The translations under genes and the position numbers were made by a program. From positions 3,075,651-3,139,650 of the forward strand of contig JADCRB010000031.1 in NCBI GenBank assembly GCA_021464245.1: a stretch of 64,000 nucleotides of DNA. The letters run 5' to 3'. The notes under the pieces are model-generated. The model was not told the DNA's origin and did no database searches. It worked only from the letters and a program-made list of their open reading frames with translations. This document shows positions 13,001 to 25,500 of this stretch, piece by piece. The DNA comes from Carallia brachiata. Its lineage: Eukaryota; Streptophyta; Magnoliopsida; Malpighiales; Rhizophoraceae. Each line of letters opens with the position of its first letter. Position 1 is the stretch's first letter.

Positions 13001-14589
13001 CTGTAAGTTCGTAGTTTTTGAGTTTTGCTAAAATTGGCACTTCTTGTGAAATGGACTTGCTGATAATTGGTGAACTGTTATCTTAAGGATAAGGAGATTC
13101 CGTTCTGTTTATCCCTGCTTTGAATAAAGCTTGGAAACCAAATGTTGCAATTTGGGTTAGTTTCAATTTTTACCCCACATTGACATGCTGCATGTGGGGG
13201 GAAGATTCCTTTTATTTCCTCCTACTTTCTTCTGTCTTCGTCTCTCTCTGTCTTTCTCTCATTATTGACTTTTAGTGCATCCTTCATGTATCCATTGCTG
13301 GTTCATGTTCTGTTACTTATAAGGAAAGATGTATTTTTCTCAATCACTGGCTAATGCTTGCAGTTACTGTGAATGTTTTGCTGCTGGTGTGTACTGCATA
13401 GAGCCATGTTCATGTCAAGATTGTTTTAACAAACCTATTCATGAAGACACTGTCTTGCAACTCGCAAACAGATTGAGTCCCGAAATCCACTTGCATTTGC
13501 TCCCAAAGTGATTCAGAGCTCTGAATCTGTTCCAGAAACTGGGGTTAGCTTTACACTGTAAAGTCATTTTTGCTGAGTCAAATGTATTCGATTGCTCTCT
13601 AAACTGGACTTCCCTTTTTAAATAGGACGAATCCAACAACACACCCGCTTCAGCACGACATAAAAGGGGATGCAACTGCAAGAAATCAAATTGCACAAAG
13701 AAATATTGTGAATGCTATCAGGTTTTTTTCTTCAGCATGTTCCATGTGCTTTGATGTGTTACATACATTGATTCACTGAATGGTGATCTTATCGTGAAGG
13801 GTGGTGTTGGATGCTCGATCAACTGTAGATGTGAAGGGTGCAAGAATGCATTTGGCAGAAAGGATGGTGAGTTAACCCACCCCACACATGTGCACCAGGA
13901 GCTAGAACCAACTTCTCTCATCATTGGTGTTGTTTTGAATCATTTACTCATTAATATCTTACTCGTCTTTTAATGTACTTGATTCCACTTGTCATTCAGG
14001 ATCTGTCCTAATGGAAATGGAAGCGGTAGCAGAAGATGAAACAGAAGAACATGAAAATAGTGGGCCCAAGAAAATTTCACAGGAAACTGATGTTCATAGT
14101 TATGAAGAGCAGAATCCAAATTCCACTCTACCCATTACGCCTTTACAGCTTTGCAGGTTCAAACTCTAAATTGTTCAAACTAGAAGATAAAATTGGTTTT
14201 CTTTTATCTTCAACTCTAACGATAATTTGGATTCCAGACCATTGGTTCAGCTGCCCTTTTCATCAATAGGCAAACCACCAAGACCTTTTCTTGGAATTAG
14301 CTCATCTTCTGGATTGTATTCTGGCCAAAAATATGGAAAGCCCAGTATTCTCCGTTCTCAAGCCAAGTTCGACAAACAATTCGAATCTTTACCAGATGAT
14401 GATATGCCAGAAATCCTCCAAGGCAACTACTCGCCTACCACTGGCATCAAGACATGTTCCCCCAACAACAAGAGGATATCTCCTCCTCATGGTAATTTGG
14501 GATTGTTCCCGGGGAGGAGGAGCGGCAGGAAGTTGATATTGCAATCTATTCCTTCATTCCCTTCTCTCACTCCCCCAGCATCGAAGTGA
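10002..14589 (+). CDS. TCX2: Tesmin/TSO1-like CXC domain protein (CPP family), frame broken once
   Basis: Nuclear DNA-binding protein of the CPP/LIN54 family; in plants these act in DREAM-type cell-cycle repressor complexes and bind TTYRAA-like sites. Exons: 10002-10052, 11062-11222, 11330-11978, 12308-12783, 12934-13002, 13364-13543, 13626-13721, 13800-13866, 14000-14156, 14238-14589, all with GT-AG borders. The N-terminus (MDTPEKSQ, then [20 protein letters not shown] across the first junction) is the conserved TCX2/TSO1 start. CXC domain 1 ([19 protein letters not shown]) spans exons 5-6; CXC domain 2 ([19 protein letters not shown], then [15 protein letters not shown]) spans exons 7-8. 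In exon 6 one base is missing near 13457/13458, so the literal frame stops at 13509-13511; the conserved linker RNPLAFAPK follows in the shifted frame. With that base counted, all exons join into about 752 codons. An in-frame ATG at 9996 is also possible, but 10002 has the better context and fits homologues. Confidence 0.92.
13457..13511 (+). other. One-base frameshift and premature stop between the CXC domains
   Basis: Exon 6 reads VL then leaves the family frame after 13457 and ends at TGA 13509-13511. In the next frame the conserved linker ([19 protein letters not shown]) is intact, and it then runs on into the second CXC domain. One base is therefore missing relative to the family, within a G next to CAA. 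If real, the product would lose the second CXC domain; an assembly deletion is equally possible. Confidence 0.85.
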
Positions 14590-17500
14590 ATCCTTCTTAT
14601 TAAGCTCGGTTAATATTCTGTAAACCTTTTACGTGCTCTTTAGTTATGCCATTGTTTTTAGTTGAGTTGGTGCTATTCTGCTTGTATAATAATAGCTTTG
14701 CCTGCCTCTCATAATGTCAGATTAATCGTTTCATAATACACTAAATTTTGTTACGTGATTTTCATTTTTGAACTGCAATTCTTGTAGACAATCAGGTACT
14801 TTCAAGCCATTCAAATCGAGACACATGATTAGATGAATATCATGGACATGAACAAGCAGAAATGACTGAGGGCAATAACCATGACTTCCTGCAATTGAAA
14901 GCTATGTATCAAACGCCATGGAAATCTTGTTGGGACTTGGGAATTAAGGATGATTATATTCACAATAAAAAAATCGTTTATAATATCAAAAGTTCACGAA
15001 GCTAAGCTAATTTTGTTGTGGGTCATGTCAAGCAGACCAGTGCACAACTTTGGTTGGCAGGAGTTCATTGCCTGAGTGGCCACTCAAATGACTCCCCTCG
15101 GAAGTAAGTCATTGAACTTGGATCTCTTAAAAAAAAAAAAAAAAAATTTATTTTGACACAGTTTTTAAAATGAGCATAATTTGTGAGTATAACTTAATCA
15201 TAATCTTATATCACACAATAAGTGAAGTTCATTTGAATAAAGAAATTAAAAATAATATTTAAATAATATTAAATTATAAATTAGTTTTACTCACAAAACA
15301 AAAAAGAAATAAAAGTAATAACCACCCTTAAAAAAATCTTCCAAGTCACTTCCCCGTCACCTTCCTTACCCATTGTATATACGATGAGATTTGATTAACC
15401 CATTTTATTATACAATATCACGTCTCATGTATCAACCGCACCTAAAATCTCTAGTGGGACTTTGGTTGGGATTTAAAAATTGTCTTCGTAAAAAATTTAA
15501 TATTAATTAGATTGAGGTTCGCATAAATCAAAAAGGACACCGACTAACTGCAAAACCAAAAAATAAAAATACAATTTTCAATCTTTGAAAATAATAATTA
15601 CAATCAGAAGAGAAATAGAGGCCGGGCAGAACAGGGCAAGACTGGCAATGGGCTGATACAGATGGGCTTGGAAATTGGGTTACGGCCCAAGAAGATGACT
15701 TTCGTTCTGTTCTTTTTGGGCTACTAATTTCCTACCGTCGGCGATTCGTCTCTGCTTGTGTGGCCTGTATTCTTTTCGATGCGTATTGGGACAACGGAAG
15801 ATTAAAGATTGAATTTTTGCCGTTTAAAAAAAAAAAAAAAGAGCAAAATTAAAGTCTCATCTCCTCGCCAATGGAGATGTCTTAAAAATGAAATTAAAAT
15901 GTTTGTTTCTCACTGAAAACCCACATAAAAATCTGAAATTTAAAACATTGGAACATTTTCTAGCAAAATCACGCTTTTTGAGAATTAATGAGCTATTTGA
16001 GTTCCAATCCGGCCCGAATTTCATCCAAATTTACAAATCTCCATTGATAGGCCATAATAACTCGAAATTCCTAAGTTACCAAAGCTAATGAAGAATCCTT
16101 GTCTTAATCTGCAATCTTTAGCTTTGCACCTCAACAAGCGGTCCACCGACAGTCGAGCAAAGTCTCCTTAATTTCTTCTATGGAGTATATCCAAGCAGAG
16201 TCTTAGCAAATGATATCTAATCTAATTGTGCTTGAGTAATGTTATGTGGTGCTAGGAGTACTATTTACACTTCTATACTCAATAACGTTAAATTGGATGG
16301 ACAATTTTTTTGGTTCTAGACAAAATCCAGTTTTTTTTTTTTTTTAATTGAAAATGGTTCGTAGCATCATTGATGGACATCCAACAATAACAAGAGAGAT
16401 AGAGGTGTCAGAGGATTGTTAACTCAATTTTGAAACAGACCTTCTTTGACTGTCTAACAATTTAATTTGCCACCTTGTTAGCACATCTAAGAATACACAT
16501 AAATGAAATTAGATTAATAGAGACCATTAATTTGGTTAATTCGTGTATACATGAGATATTGATATAATATTTATAATTTACAAAATTTGTCACATGATGT
16601 CTAAATAAAGGTATGTTCGACTTTTTCTTCTATTTTGAGCATGAAAGTAACCACCTTATGTTTATATGCTCAAAATTCAAAATTGGGTCCTCAATAGGTG
16701 TATAATGGCTACCCAGATGTTGCCTGTCCAAAATTTACGTGCATTTTAATGTATTCAGAGACCCTTTTGTCAATGCAATCGAGTTGGGGTCTTTGTCCCT
16801 ATCTAGTTAATATGATGAGGAAAAAAATAGTACCTGAAAAAAGGGCATGGTTATTAGCATTCTTTCCAGCTGACAATAATTCTCACACCTGTGCAAATGA
16901 ATTAGCTTGCACATGGGTGAGATATGGAAGGCCATGGTCCCTTTGCTTTTCCTCTACTATGGGACAGATTATGTGGGGGCAACAGCCTTTTATTTACATT
17001 TCAGTCGCAAACACACAACCCAGCAAATATTTATGATGACTTCCTTTCTTGCTCACCCACTTTTCAGAATCTTTGAAGGGAGCACGAAGTGGGGATAGCT
17101 GGCATATCCACTAAAAAACAGAAAAATAATTTGGCTTTCATTTCATACTTTTTGTTTGGGATTGCATCTATTATTCTCTCTTTTTTCCAGTGCTTTGAAG
17201 GTCCTCAAGACAAGCAATGGCTATTGCGGTTGGTGGGTGGGAAAGTTGGGCATGTAATTGTGAATCAAAGAGTGGTAGGTACGAGCTTACACAGATATGA
17301 AAAGTTAATTTTTATTTTAATTTATAAATATGATAATTAATATATGTAAGATATATTTTTATATATAAATAAAAAAAAAGTCGTGCACAAGGACCATTCG
17401 CATATATTTTGTTATTATCTACTATTTATCGGCTCAATAATTCAGGGGAGAGAAACATGCATCACGCCACTTGGGGTCGGTGATTTACAGCTTTAGTGCC

Positions 17501-20500
17501 TTAAAAGGATTGCAGCTTTGGTGCGTGGTAACATCAAATAGTACTTTGACAATGAAATGGGAATGGAAATGTTGTTGAACCTTACATTGCTCTGTCTTTC
17601 CACGAAGGCGTAACAGTATTGTCACACTGTAGGTTTCCAAGAACACAAACCTTCTAGATTTGGACTTGGATGAAAAGCTCCGAATGATATAATTATATGA
17701 AAGATTTCCAATCTCCCTTTTAAAATATCCAAGAATAAAAATTAAGGAAAAACTATACAAGTAGGTAATAGTAGATATAGAGTTGATATTTAAATATTTA
17801 AATATTTAAATCATAAAAAATATATTAAATTAAAAAAATAAAAAAATTATTAAATTTACTATACATCTTTTAAATATTACAAATTATATGATTGTATAGT
17901 AATATCCTTTAATTATAGCTTGCAAAAATAATGGCCACAAAGCTCTGATTCATTGGGGCAGTAGTACTAAACGTTTGAAAATTCTATCTCATTATTGTAG
18001 ATAGAATACACACGCATACATACTTGACAACCAATTAACATTAAAAAATACTGTTTTTTTGGCCGGGATCATAAAATAATTTATTCGATTGGTTATTTTT
18101 TATAAAAAAATATTAGGTAATAATATTTAATAAGTAATAAAATAATATACACTGTCAAATAATTAAAATTTAAATAAAAATAAATAAATTTATAATATTA
18201 AATAAATTATATCATCATTTACTATCTTCTAAAGTTAAACTACGTACTAAATCTCTTTTAAAGTTAACGCCACGCCGGACCGGATTATTAACCGATCCAA
18301 GTGTGAATTGTAAGCACGTACGGATCATTGCCGTCCGTAGAACAGGACAAAGTTTTTGGGGTCCATCCGATTCAGCCAATCACCAGCGTGGGGAAAGCGG
18401 TCTCCACAATCAGAACATAATTCAACGGTGCTGATGTCACGGAGGACCAGGCTTTAGAATCTCACGTTCTGTCCAAACTCATCTTCACGAGAATAAAATG
18501 GAAAATTACTTTAAAAAAAAAAAAACAAGAATGTCTTCTTAGTTAAAAAATACAATAATAAAAAATTTATATATAAAAAATTTAAATGCAAAATAATAAT
18601 ATATATTCAATACTTAAATCTTAATTATTAATTAAATAATAAATTTAATATAATTGACAATTCAAATTTAAATAATAAATTTATATTATTGATTTATATC
18701 TAATTTTTATGCGTGAGAATCTTTTTAATTCCACAAGAATCATATTATCATAGATATAAATTTTGTCCACTTAAATTCACTTTTACAATCTTGACGAAAA
18801 TCAGACTTATGACTTTTGAACGAATTCTTATCATTGTATTACTACTGTTGGTGGCAGTAAAAAAATAAATGAAAATTTCCAATTTTTTTTCATTCTTTTC
18901 AATGTCTTTGTGGGTGGACAGACTCATTTTGGCTTCACTTTTGCTCTCTTCCTTTTCTTGCACGTCTCCCACACAACACGAGAGGAGACTCCATAGCAGT
19001 TAACACAATGATTCTTGCATTATTGGTCGTATAAATTATGATTAATTATAACAGAAAAATAGTGGTCAATATTGATTCTTTTTAATTCCCTTTCTCATCT
19101 AAATTAATCATCATTTTCTTTAATAAGTATTTCTCATCTACATTAATCATCATATTATCCCTTTGGTTTTGATGATCATATGCTTATTATGCTGTATTCC
19201 TTTCTGGCCCTCATGATTATCAGTTACAAAAGAAGCAAGAAGGTGGGACACAGTTCTGTTTTCTTTTCATTTTCTTTCTCTTTTTTTGCCCCTATATTAA
19301 AGAGTATGAATTCAAGATAATTGCTTGATAATTAAAAAAAAATCTTCAAAATAGATTTAAAGTAGATAATCAGTACATTTCAAAGGAAAAAGAAAAGAAA
19401 ATTAATCTCATTTGAGAACTCAAGTTTATAAATCAATGAAATATCATTAGCCATATTTTAGAATAAGCTTCATTACATGGTTGTACCTTAGCAATTGATA
19501 TGATTTGTGACGCTATACGCTGAGATAAGAGGAGACTAATTACATGTGAGGAGCCTAATTACAGGTTAGTCAATGCCAAATTATATAGAAAAGCAAACGT
19601 AAATGAAAATAAAAATTGACCATAGTGCTCAATTAGCAAAATCTATCGAAAATACAAATAAATTTTTGCTGTTTTTTTTTTTTTTTTATAGGAAACAATG
19701 CTGTTACTAATTCGTGTAGCTGCCGAGAATATTTGAGATTTTTTATTTTTAAATTTTTATTTATTTGTTTGTTTTTATAGAAGAGAATTTGAGGTTAGAA
19801 TTCCCCTATATAAGTGTTTGTGACAATGATGGACCAACCTTATAAATGGCCAACCATCCTAAATAACAAATCCTGTATTACATTAAAACCTTACCTAACT
19901 CTTTTAATTTATTCGCTTTCCATTTTTATTAGAGATATTAAGTCCGTAAAATTAATTAATAATATAACAATACAATAAAATAAAATATAAGCTAGAGGAA
20001 ACACACTTAACCTCACATATGAAGATGATCAATTATATCAAAAAATGAAAATGATCAATAGCATTGGATGGAACGTGTACTCTATAAATTATCAAGAAAA
20101 ACAGTTCTGCTGATATTTATTTTTTCAAAGTTGTTAGAGGAGCAAGATATACATAGATATATATTTTTGAAAAATTGGAGATCCAAAAATGGGAAGAAAG
20201 GCCGCGGTATCTGAAAAAAATCCTCCAAGCCATAATGCTACCAAGCTTCAACAACATTTTGTAAACGTGTATGTGGGGCTAGTCTGGAGATTTAATGTGC
20301 TTTAGTTGTTGGCTGAATTGCTGAACTATGGAAGGCCATAAGTCAAACTAATATGGATTCAATATAATTGACAAATAACAACCATGTCAAAAAAAAACAA
20401 CCGGCCGCAGTTCGCGACTAGTACTCCAGTAGGGGTGGGCAAATGGTGTGAATTGTGACTTTGCGAGCTCACAACACAAATAAAAAGATGATTTATTCGA

Positions 20501-21400
20501 ATTAATTCTCCTAAGATTTAATTTTGTTTCACTTATATCAACTAAAAACTATTGAGAAAACAAAATAATAATAATAATTTGGAAAGGATTAGAAATAATT
20601 CAACTACTCAAATATTTGTTTGCTCTAGTTAAAAAAAAAGAGAGACAGAGAAGATTGTGTTTAAAAAATTATTACATAATTTTACTTAAATAACATTAAA
20701 ATAATAACACAATATCATCTACTCTTATTTATTAATTTTATTTTTTAAAATTTTAATTATTTAATAATTTATATGACATTAAAATTTTTTTAAATTCTTC
20801 AAATAAATCTTTTATTTTTTCTGTTGTATTTTTTAATTCTTTACTTCATAATTCTTCAGATAATTATGGGGTAACGAAAATTTTTAAGACAGGTTAATAG
20901 TCAACTTTAGGAACCCAAGAAAGATAAATCACCAAGATATTGAGCAAGGGTATGTCGGACATTTTAAGGTTTTTTTTGCTGAATCTGTCAGTTCCCTCTC
21001 CCCAATCTCATCGCATACTCTTAGGTAACGACAAAAGATAGCAAAAACAGAAGATGTGACCGTTTAGCAGCACATCCTCGTTAAATCAAATCGTAACAAC
21101 AATTATGTCTCAAAAAATTTTAAAAAAATCATTAAAAAAATCATAGTAGTAATTAACAAAGGGGTTATGCCATTCTATTCAAAGCCTTTGCACATGCTTA
21201 TGCCATTCTGATTGAAAAATGCTTATGCCATTCTTATCATAGATATCCCAAAGCAAGAGGGTTATAAAAAATTGTTGCTTTATACATTATAATTAATACC
21301 CATCAGATTTTTTTTTTTAAAAAATGTTACTGTTTCTCTTTCTTTCTTTGGATGAAACCCCTTCTTTGTTGCCCCTATTGTTTTTCATGCCACAGTGAAT
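14590..21400. other. Intergenic region with AT-rich repeats, no supported gene
   Basis: The first few hundred bases are the probable 3' UTR of the CXC gene. A short element with about 15-bp inverted ends (near 15179-15193 and 15286-15300) encloses AT-rich DNA. A GGGCT/GGCCCA cluster lies at 15645-15721. AT-rich stretches at 17.77-17.89, 18.1-18.24 and 20.66-20.78 kb resemble one another and other parts of the window. A relatively GC-rich stretch lies near 18.27-18.48 kb. Open frames here, such as 16698-17036, resemble nothing known and have no gene-like flanks. Confidence 0.6.
15645..15721. promoter_or_regulatory. Second cluster of Site II-like motifs without a clear gene
   Basis: Four GGGCT or GGCCCA motifs occur in about 75 bp (near 15650, 15664, 15684 and 15718). 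They are followed by a less AT-rich stretch containing a frame starting at 15780 that stops after 8 codons. This is promoter-like but no gene could be built downstream. Confidence 0.3.
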
Positions 21401-21419
21401 TTACCAGTCAAATCTGTAG

Positions 21420-22530
21420 AAACATAATGTAGAGGAGTCATTGTAGAGAGAGAGGGAGAATGAGCGTCCATGTGAGTTGAGACACAGAAAATGGGCTGAC
21501 TTTCTAGGACTAGGAGTGCATGCAGCTTGGGGGTTTTGTGTCACGGCTGCTTGTCACAACAACCCCATTGCTGGGTTTGATTATTTTGGTATGTGTTTGA
21601 TTTAAATGGCTGTGAAAGATTTCTTCTTTCCAGTTTTTGTTGATGCCCCATTTGACTGATCTGTCTTTTTTGTGGCCTTTTGGATGGTTGCTCTTGATTG
21701 CTGATCATATCATCACTGGAATTTTTTTTTTTCAACCTCACTTTAAGGACCGCACCTTATTTTTCTTGGAGTTCCAGTGAGGTGTACTTTTGTTTTTCTT
21801 CTCTTTTGATCGGTTTTAGGCCCCATGGTTTATTAAAGATTCATTCTTTCAAGTCCCTAGTGAATACGTTTGCTTGAGATCATGCTTTTCTATGCATTGA
21901 TTGCCAGATTTGGTTTCATGGACTCTTTCCTAATGTCATCATTGTGTGTCTTGTGAATTTGGCTGTCCAAAGTTTCCTTCTTTGTTGGTTGATATTATTT
22001 GCAGTTGTGGCCTTAAATTTGTTTAGCGATCTTAGTTCTACATGATATTGTATTTTGCATCCATGTTTTGAGACTTCAAGCAATGCCCAGATTACTTCTA
22101 AGATTTGGCTGCTTGCTCTATTCTTAATGTAGTTTATATGTGAACATAATTTAATTTTATCTCTTTGGGTCCTCGCAGGTGTGAAGATCTGGGTTTCTGT
22201 TTTCTTGAATTTTGAAGTACGGAGTTCGGTTTGCCGCAGAGAAGCATGAAACTTTGAATGTTGAGCTTTTGTTTCAATTGAGCAGGTAAGCTGCAAATTA
22301 ACAGTCTGTAAAACTGGAGAATCTTACTTGCTTTGTGATTAAAATTAATGATCGTATCATGTAGGAGCAAATGGTGACCCATAACATCTCCTTCGGAGTA
22401 GAATTGTTTGGTTGGAATAAACTGAAGCGTTTTTCTGGCCTGGATCTATTTCTTGGGTTTATATTACTGGTATAAAGACCGGAAGTTTGCAAAGTCCAAA
22501 CCACTTGTTTTGTTGTTCTTGGCTGGAGTC
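21420..22530 (+). promoter_or_regulatory. Probable promoter and 5' leader of the NETWORKED gene
   Basis: From about 21.4 kb the sequence becomes less AT-rich and transcript-like. A candidate 5' UTR donor lies at cag|gtaagc near 22286. The start codon at 22531 is downstream of it, so a leader intron is likely; I could not fix its acceptor or the transcription start. Confidence 0.35.
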
Positions 22531-25500
22531 ATGGCAACCTTATCACGTTCCGAGTCCAGACGTCGGTATTCTTGGTGGTGGGACAGCCATATCAGTCCAA
22601 AGAATTCAAAATGGCTTCAAGAAAATCTCACTGGTATTCATCTTCTTCTTAGTTCTTTGTGAATTACCTTCAGCGCTGTTGCACTTCATGCATGTGTAGA
22701 AAGCTTTTATTTGTCTATTCTAATCTCATTTTGTATTCAGATTTTAGAAAATTGCGTGTAATAACTTTTTTGTAGATGTTAACAAATTTGCATTATGACA
22801 ACTTGCAAAGTTTGGCTGGTTTTGTGTATAAAATAAATATGGACTATTTGCCAAATGACATTTTGAATTTTGCCAGATGACACATTTGAATTTATTTTGA
22901 GCAATCCTCTGTGGTTTTCAGTAAGAAATTAGAATTCTTTTTGGTTTTCTGCTGTTCAATTCATCATCTCAAATATTGGATTGTCCTCTTTTGACAGTGT
23001 TAGGAATCACCTTAATCCAGAACTTCAAATGAAGATTACAAGTTCAACTCAAGGACATGGCACCATCCATATTATCCCTGACCTTATTCCCAATAGTTTT
23101 TCTTCAGGGAAAAAGATAGAGCACAGATAATTTCCTTGACTGTTAATAAGAAGTTCAAATCCTTTGAAGGAATGCTGTTGTTTTAAAATACAGATTGGGC
23201 TCCCATTAGTATGATGATGACCAAAGCACTTAATTGGCAAATGCAAATGGATCTAGAAAAGGCTGGTTATCTGCAGATTACAACAGCACTCTATTTAGGT
23301 GCTAATACAAATTATCTCGTGCACAGATGCTAATACCAATTATCTTGGAAAACAGAATGTTACAATGCAATTAATGGATGGGTGTTTGTGTTTAATGATT
23401 ATAAGATGTTCTCAGCTAGACACATATATGCATGTATCATGTTTATGCGAAGATGCTTCTATATTATGTTCTCCATGTTCATGCTTTCTCTTACCACTTT
23501 TCCATCATTCACTTTATTGGCTATTATTCTTTCCATGTATTTAGGTAATCCATGTTCCTTCTTTTATGTGATCAGTACCAAGGATCCATATTTTTTGCTA
23601 CAAATAAGCTGCAGCTATATATCGTGTGTAGAAGTGGATAATCCCCCACTATATCAGCCTCTTTTTTGTGCATGAAGAATTTGTGAATCCATTAGCTCAA
23701 TCTGTTTGTTACAGGTAGTTGAGCTGCACAACTGTTATGATGGCGGTTTCTTAGAAACTGAATTGCTATGACCACATGTACATATCTTTGAACTTTATGG
23801 GTCCCATTTCTAATATATGTATATCTGTTTAAACAGACATGGATGCCAAAGTCAAAGCAATGATCAAGCTGATTGAAGAAGATGCAGATTCGTTTGCAAG
23901 GAGGGCTGAAATGTACTACAAGAAACGCCCAGAGTTAATGAAACTGGTTGAGGAGTTTTACCGAGCTTACCGTGCATTAGCAGAGAGGTATGATCATGCA
24001 ACTGTGGAGCTACGCCAGGCCCAACGAACCATGGCAGACGCATTTCCTAACCAACTAGCATATGTACTGTCTGATGATTCATCTTCAGGCTCTTCATGCA
24101 ATGATGGAGAGCCTCGCACACCAGAATTCCAATGTCCAATTCCTGCGTTGCTTGACCCAGATGACATACATAAAGATGCATTGGGATGCTCTTCAGCCAA
24201 CTCGAATGCTCTGAATGGCAGTGGAAAGAATTTAGAAGAATTGGATTCTCGAATAAGCAAAAAGGGTTTAAAACAGCTCAATGAAATGTTTCCATCAGAA
24301 GATGCAATGCCACAAGTTCTGATTGCTGCAGAAGGAAAGCTGAAAAAAGGCCAAAAGGTTAATGCTGTGGCAGAGGGTGAAAATGAGAAGCAAGCTGCAA
24401 TCGAGCTTCAAGCCTTAAGGAAAACTCTTGGAGAAATTCAAGCAGAAAAGGGAGCTCTCCTTCTTCAATACCAGCAGAGCATGATGAAGTTAGCAAGCCT
24501 GGAGAAAGACCTTAAGGATGCCGAAGGGCTTGGTGAACGAGCAAGCAGAGCTGAAATAGAGATTAAGATTCTGAGGGAAACCCTTGTTAAATTAGAAGCC
24601 GAGAGGGATGCTGGTCTTCTGCAGTACAATAAGTGTTTGGGAAGAATTTCTAGTCTGGAGAATATGATATTTCAGAACCAAGAAGGTGCAAAAGGGCTCA
24701 ATGAGCGAGCAACTAAAGCAGAAATAGAAGCTCAAAATCTCAAGCAGGAACTTTCCGTATTAGAGGCTGAAAAGGAGGCTAGTCTCCGTCAGTACAGACA
24801 ATGTCTTGAGATGATATCAGGTTTGGAGAATAAAATGTCTATTGTAGAGGGAAATGCTAGAATGCTCAATGATCAAACTGAAAGAGCAGAAACCGAAGTT
24901 AAAGCACTGAAACGAGCTCTTACCAAATTGAAAGAAGAGAAAGAAGATGCAGAACTTCGGTACGAGAAGTGCTTAGAGAGAATAGAGCAGATGGAGAGTG
25001 AAATACTTCATGCCCAAGAGGATGTCAAGCAACTAAACAGTGAAATTCTTACGGGAGTTGCTAAATTGAGAAGTGCTGAAGAACAGCGTTTTCTGTTAGA
25101 GAGATCAAATCAATATCTGCAGTTGGAGGCAGACCATTTGGTGCAGAAAATAGCAATGAAGGACCAAGAACTTTCAGAGAAGGAAATTGAGTTGGAGAAA
25201 CTTCAGTCTATGCTCCAAGATGAGCAGTCACAGTTCATACAAGTCGAGACCGCTCTTCAAACCCTGCAGAAGCTACACTTGCAATCTCAAGAGGAGCAGA
25301 GGGCTTTGGCAGTGGAGCTTCAGAATAAGCTCCAAATGTTGAAGGACTTGGAAGTGTGCAATCATGATCTGCAGGAAAACCTCCAGTATGTTAAAGAAGA
25401 GAACCAGAGCCTTAACGACTTAAACAGTTCTTCCACCATTTCCATTACAAATTTGCAAAATGAAAATTTCAGCTTGAAGGAAATGAAAGACAAACTTGAA

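Noticed and set aside
16698..17036. 112-residue open frame
   Set aside because: No recognisable family, atypical composition, and no promoter or splice context; overlapping frames are equally open.
18437..18458. miR166-like string (ggaccaggctt)
   Set aside because: Only the core matches; the 3' half differs and no complementary arm is nearby.
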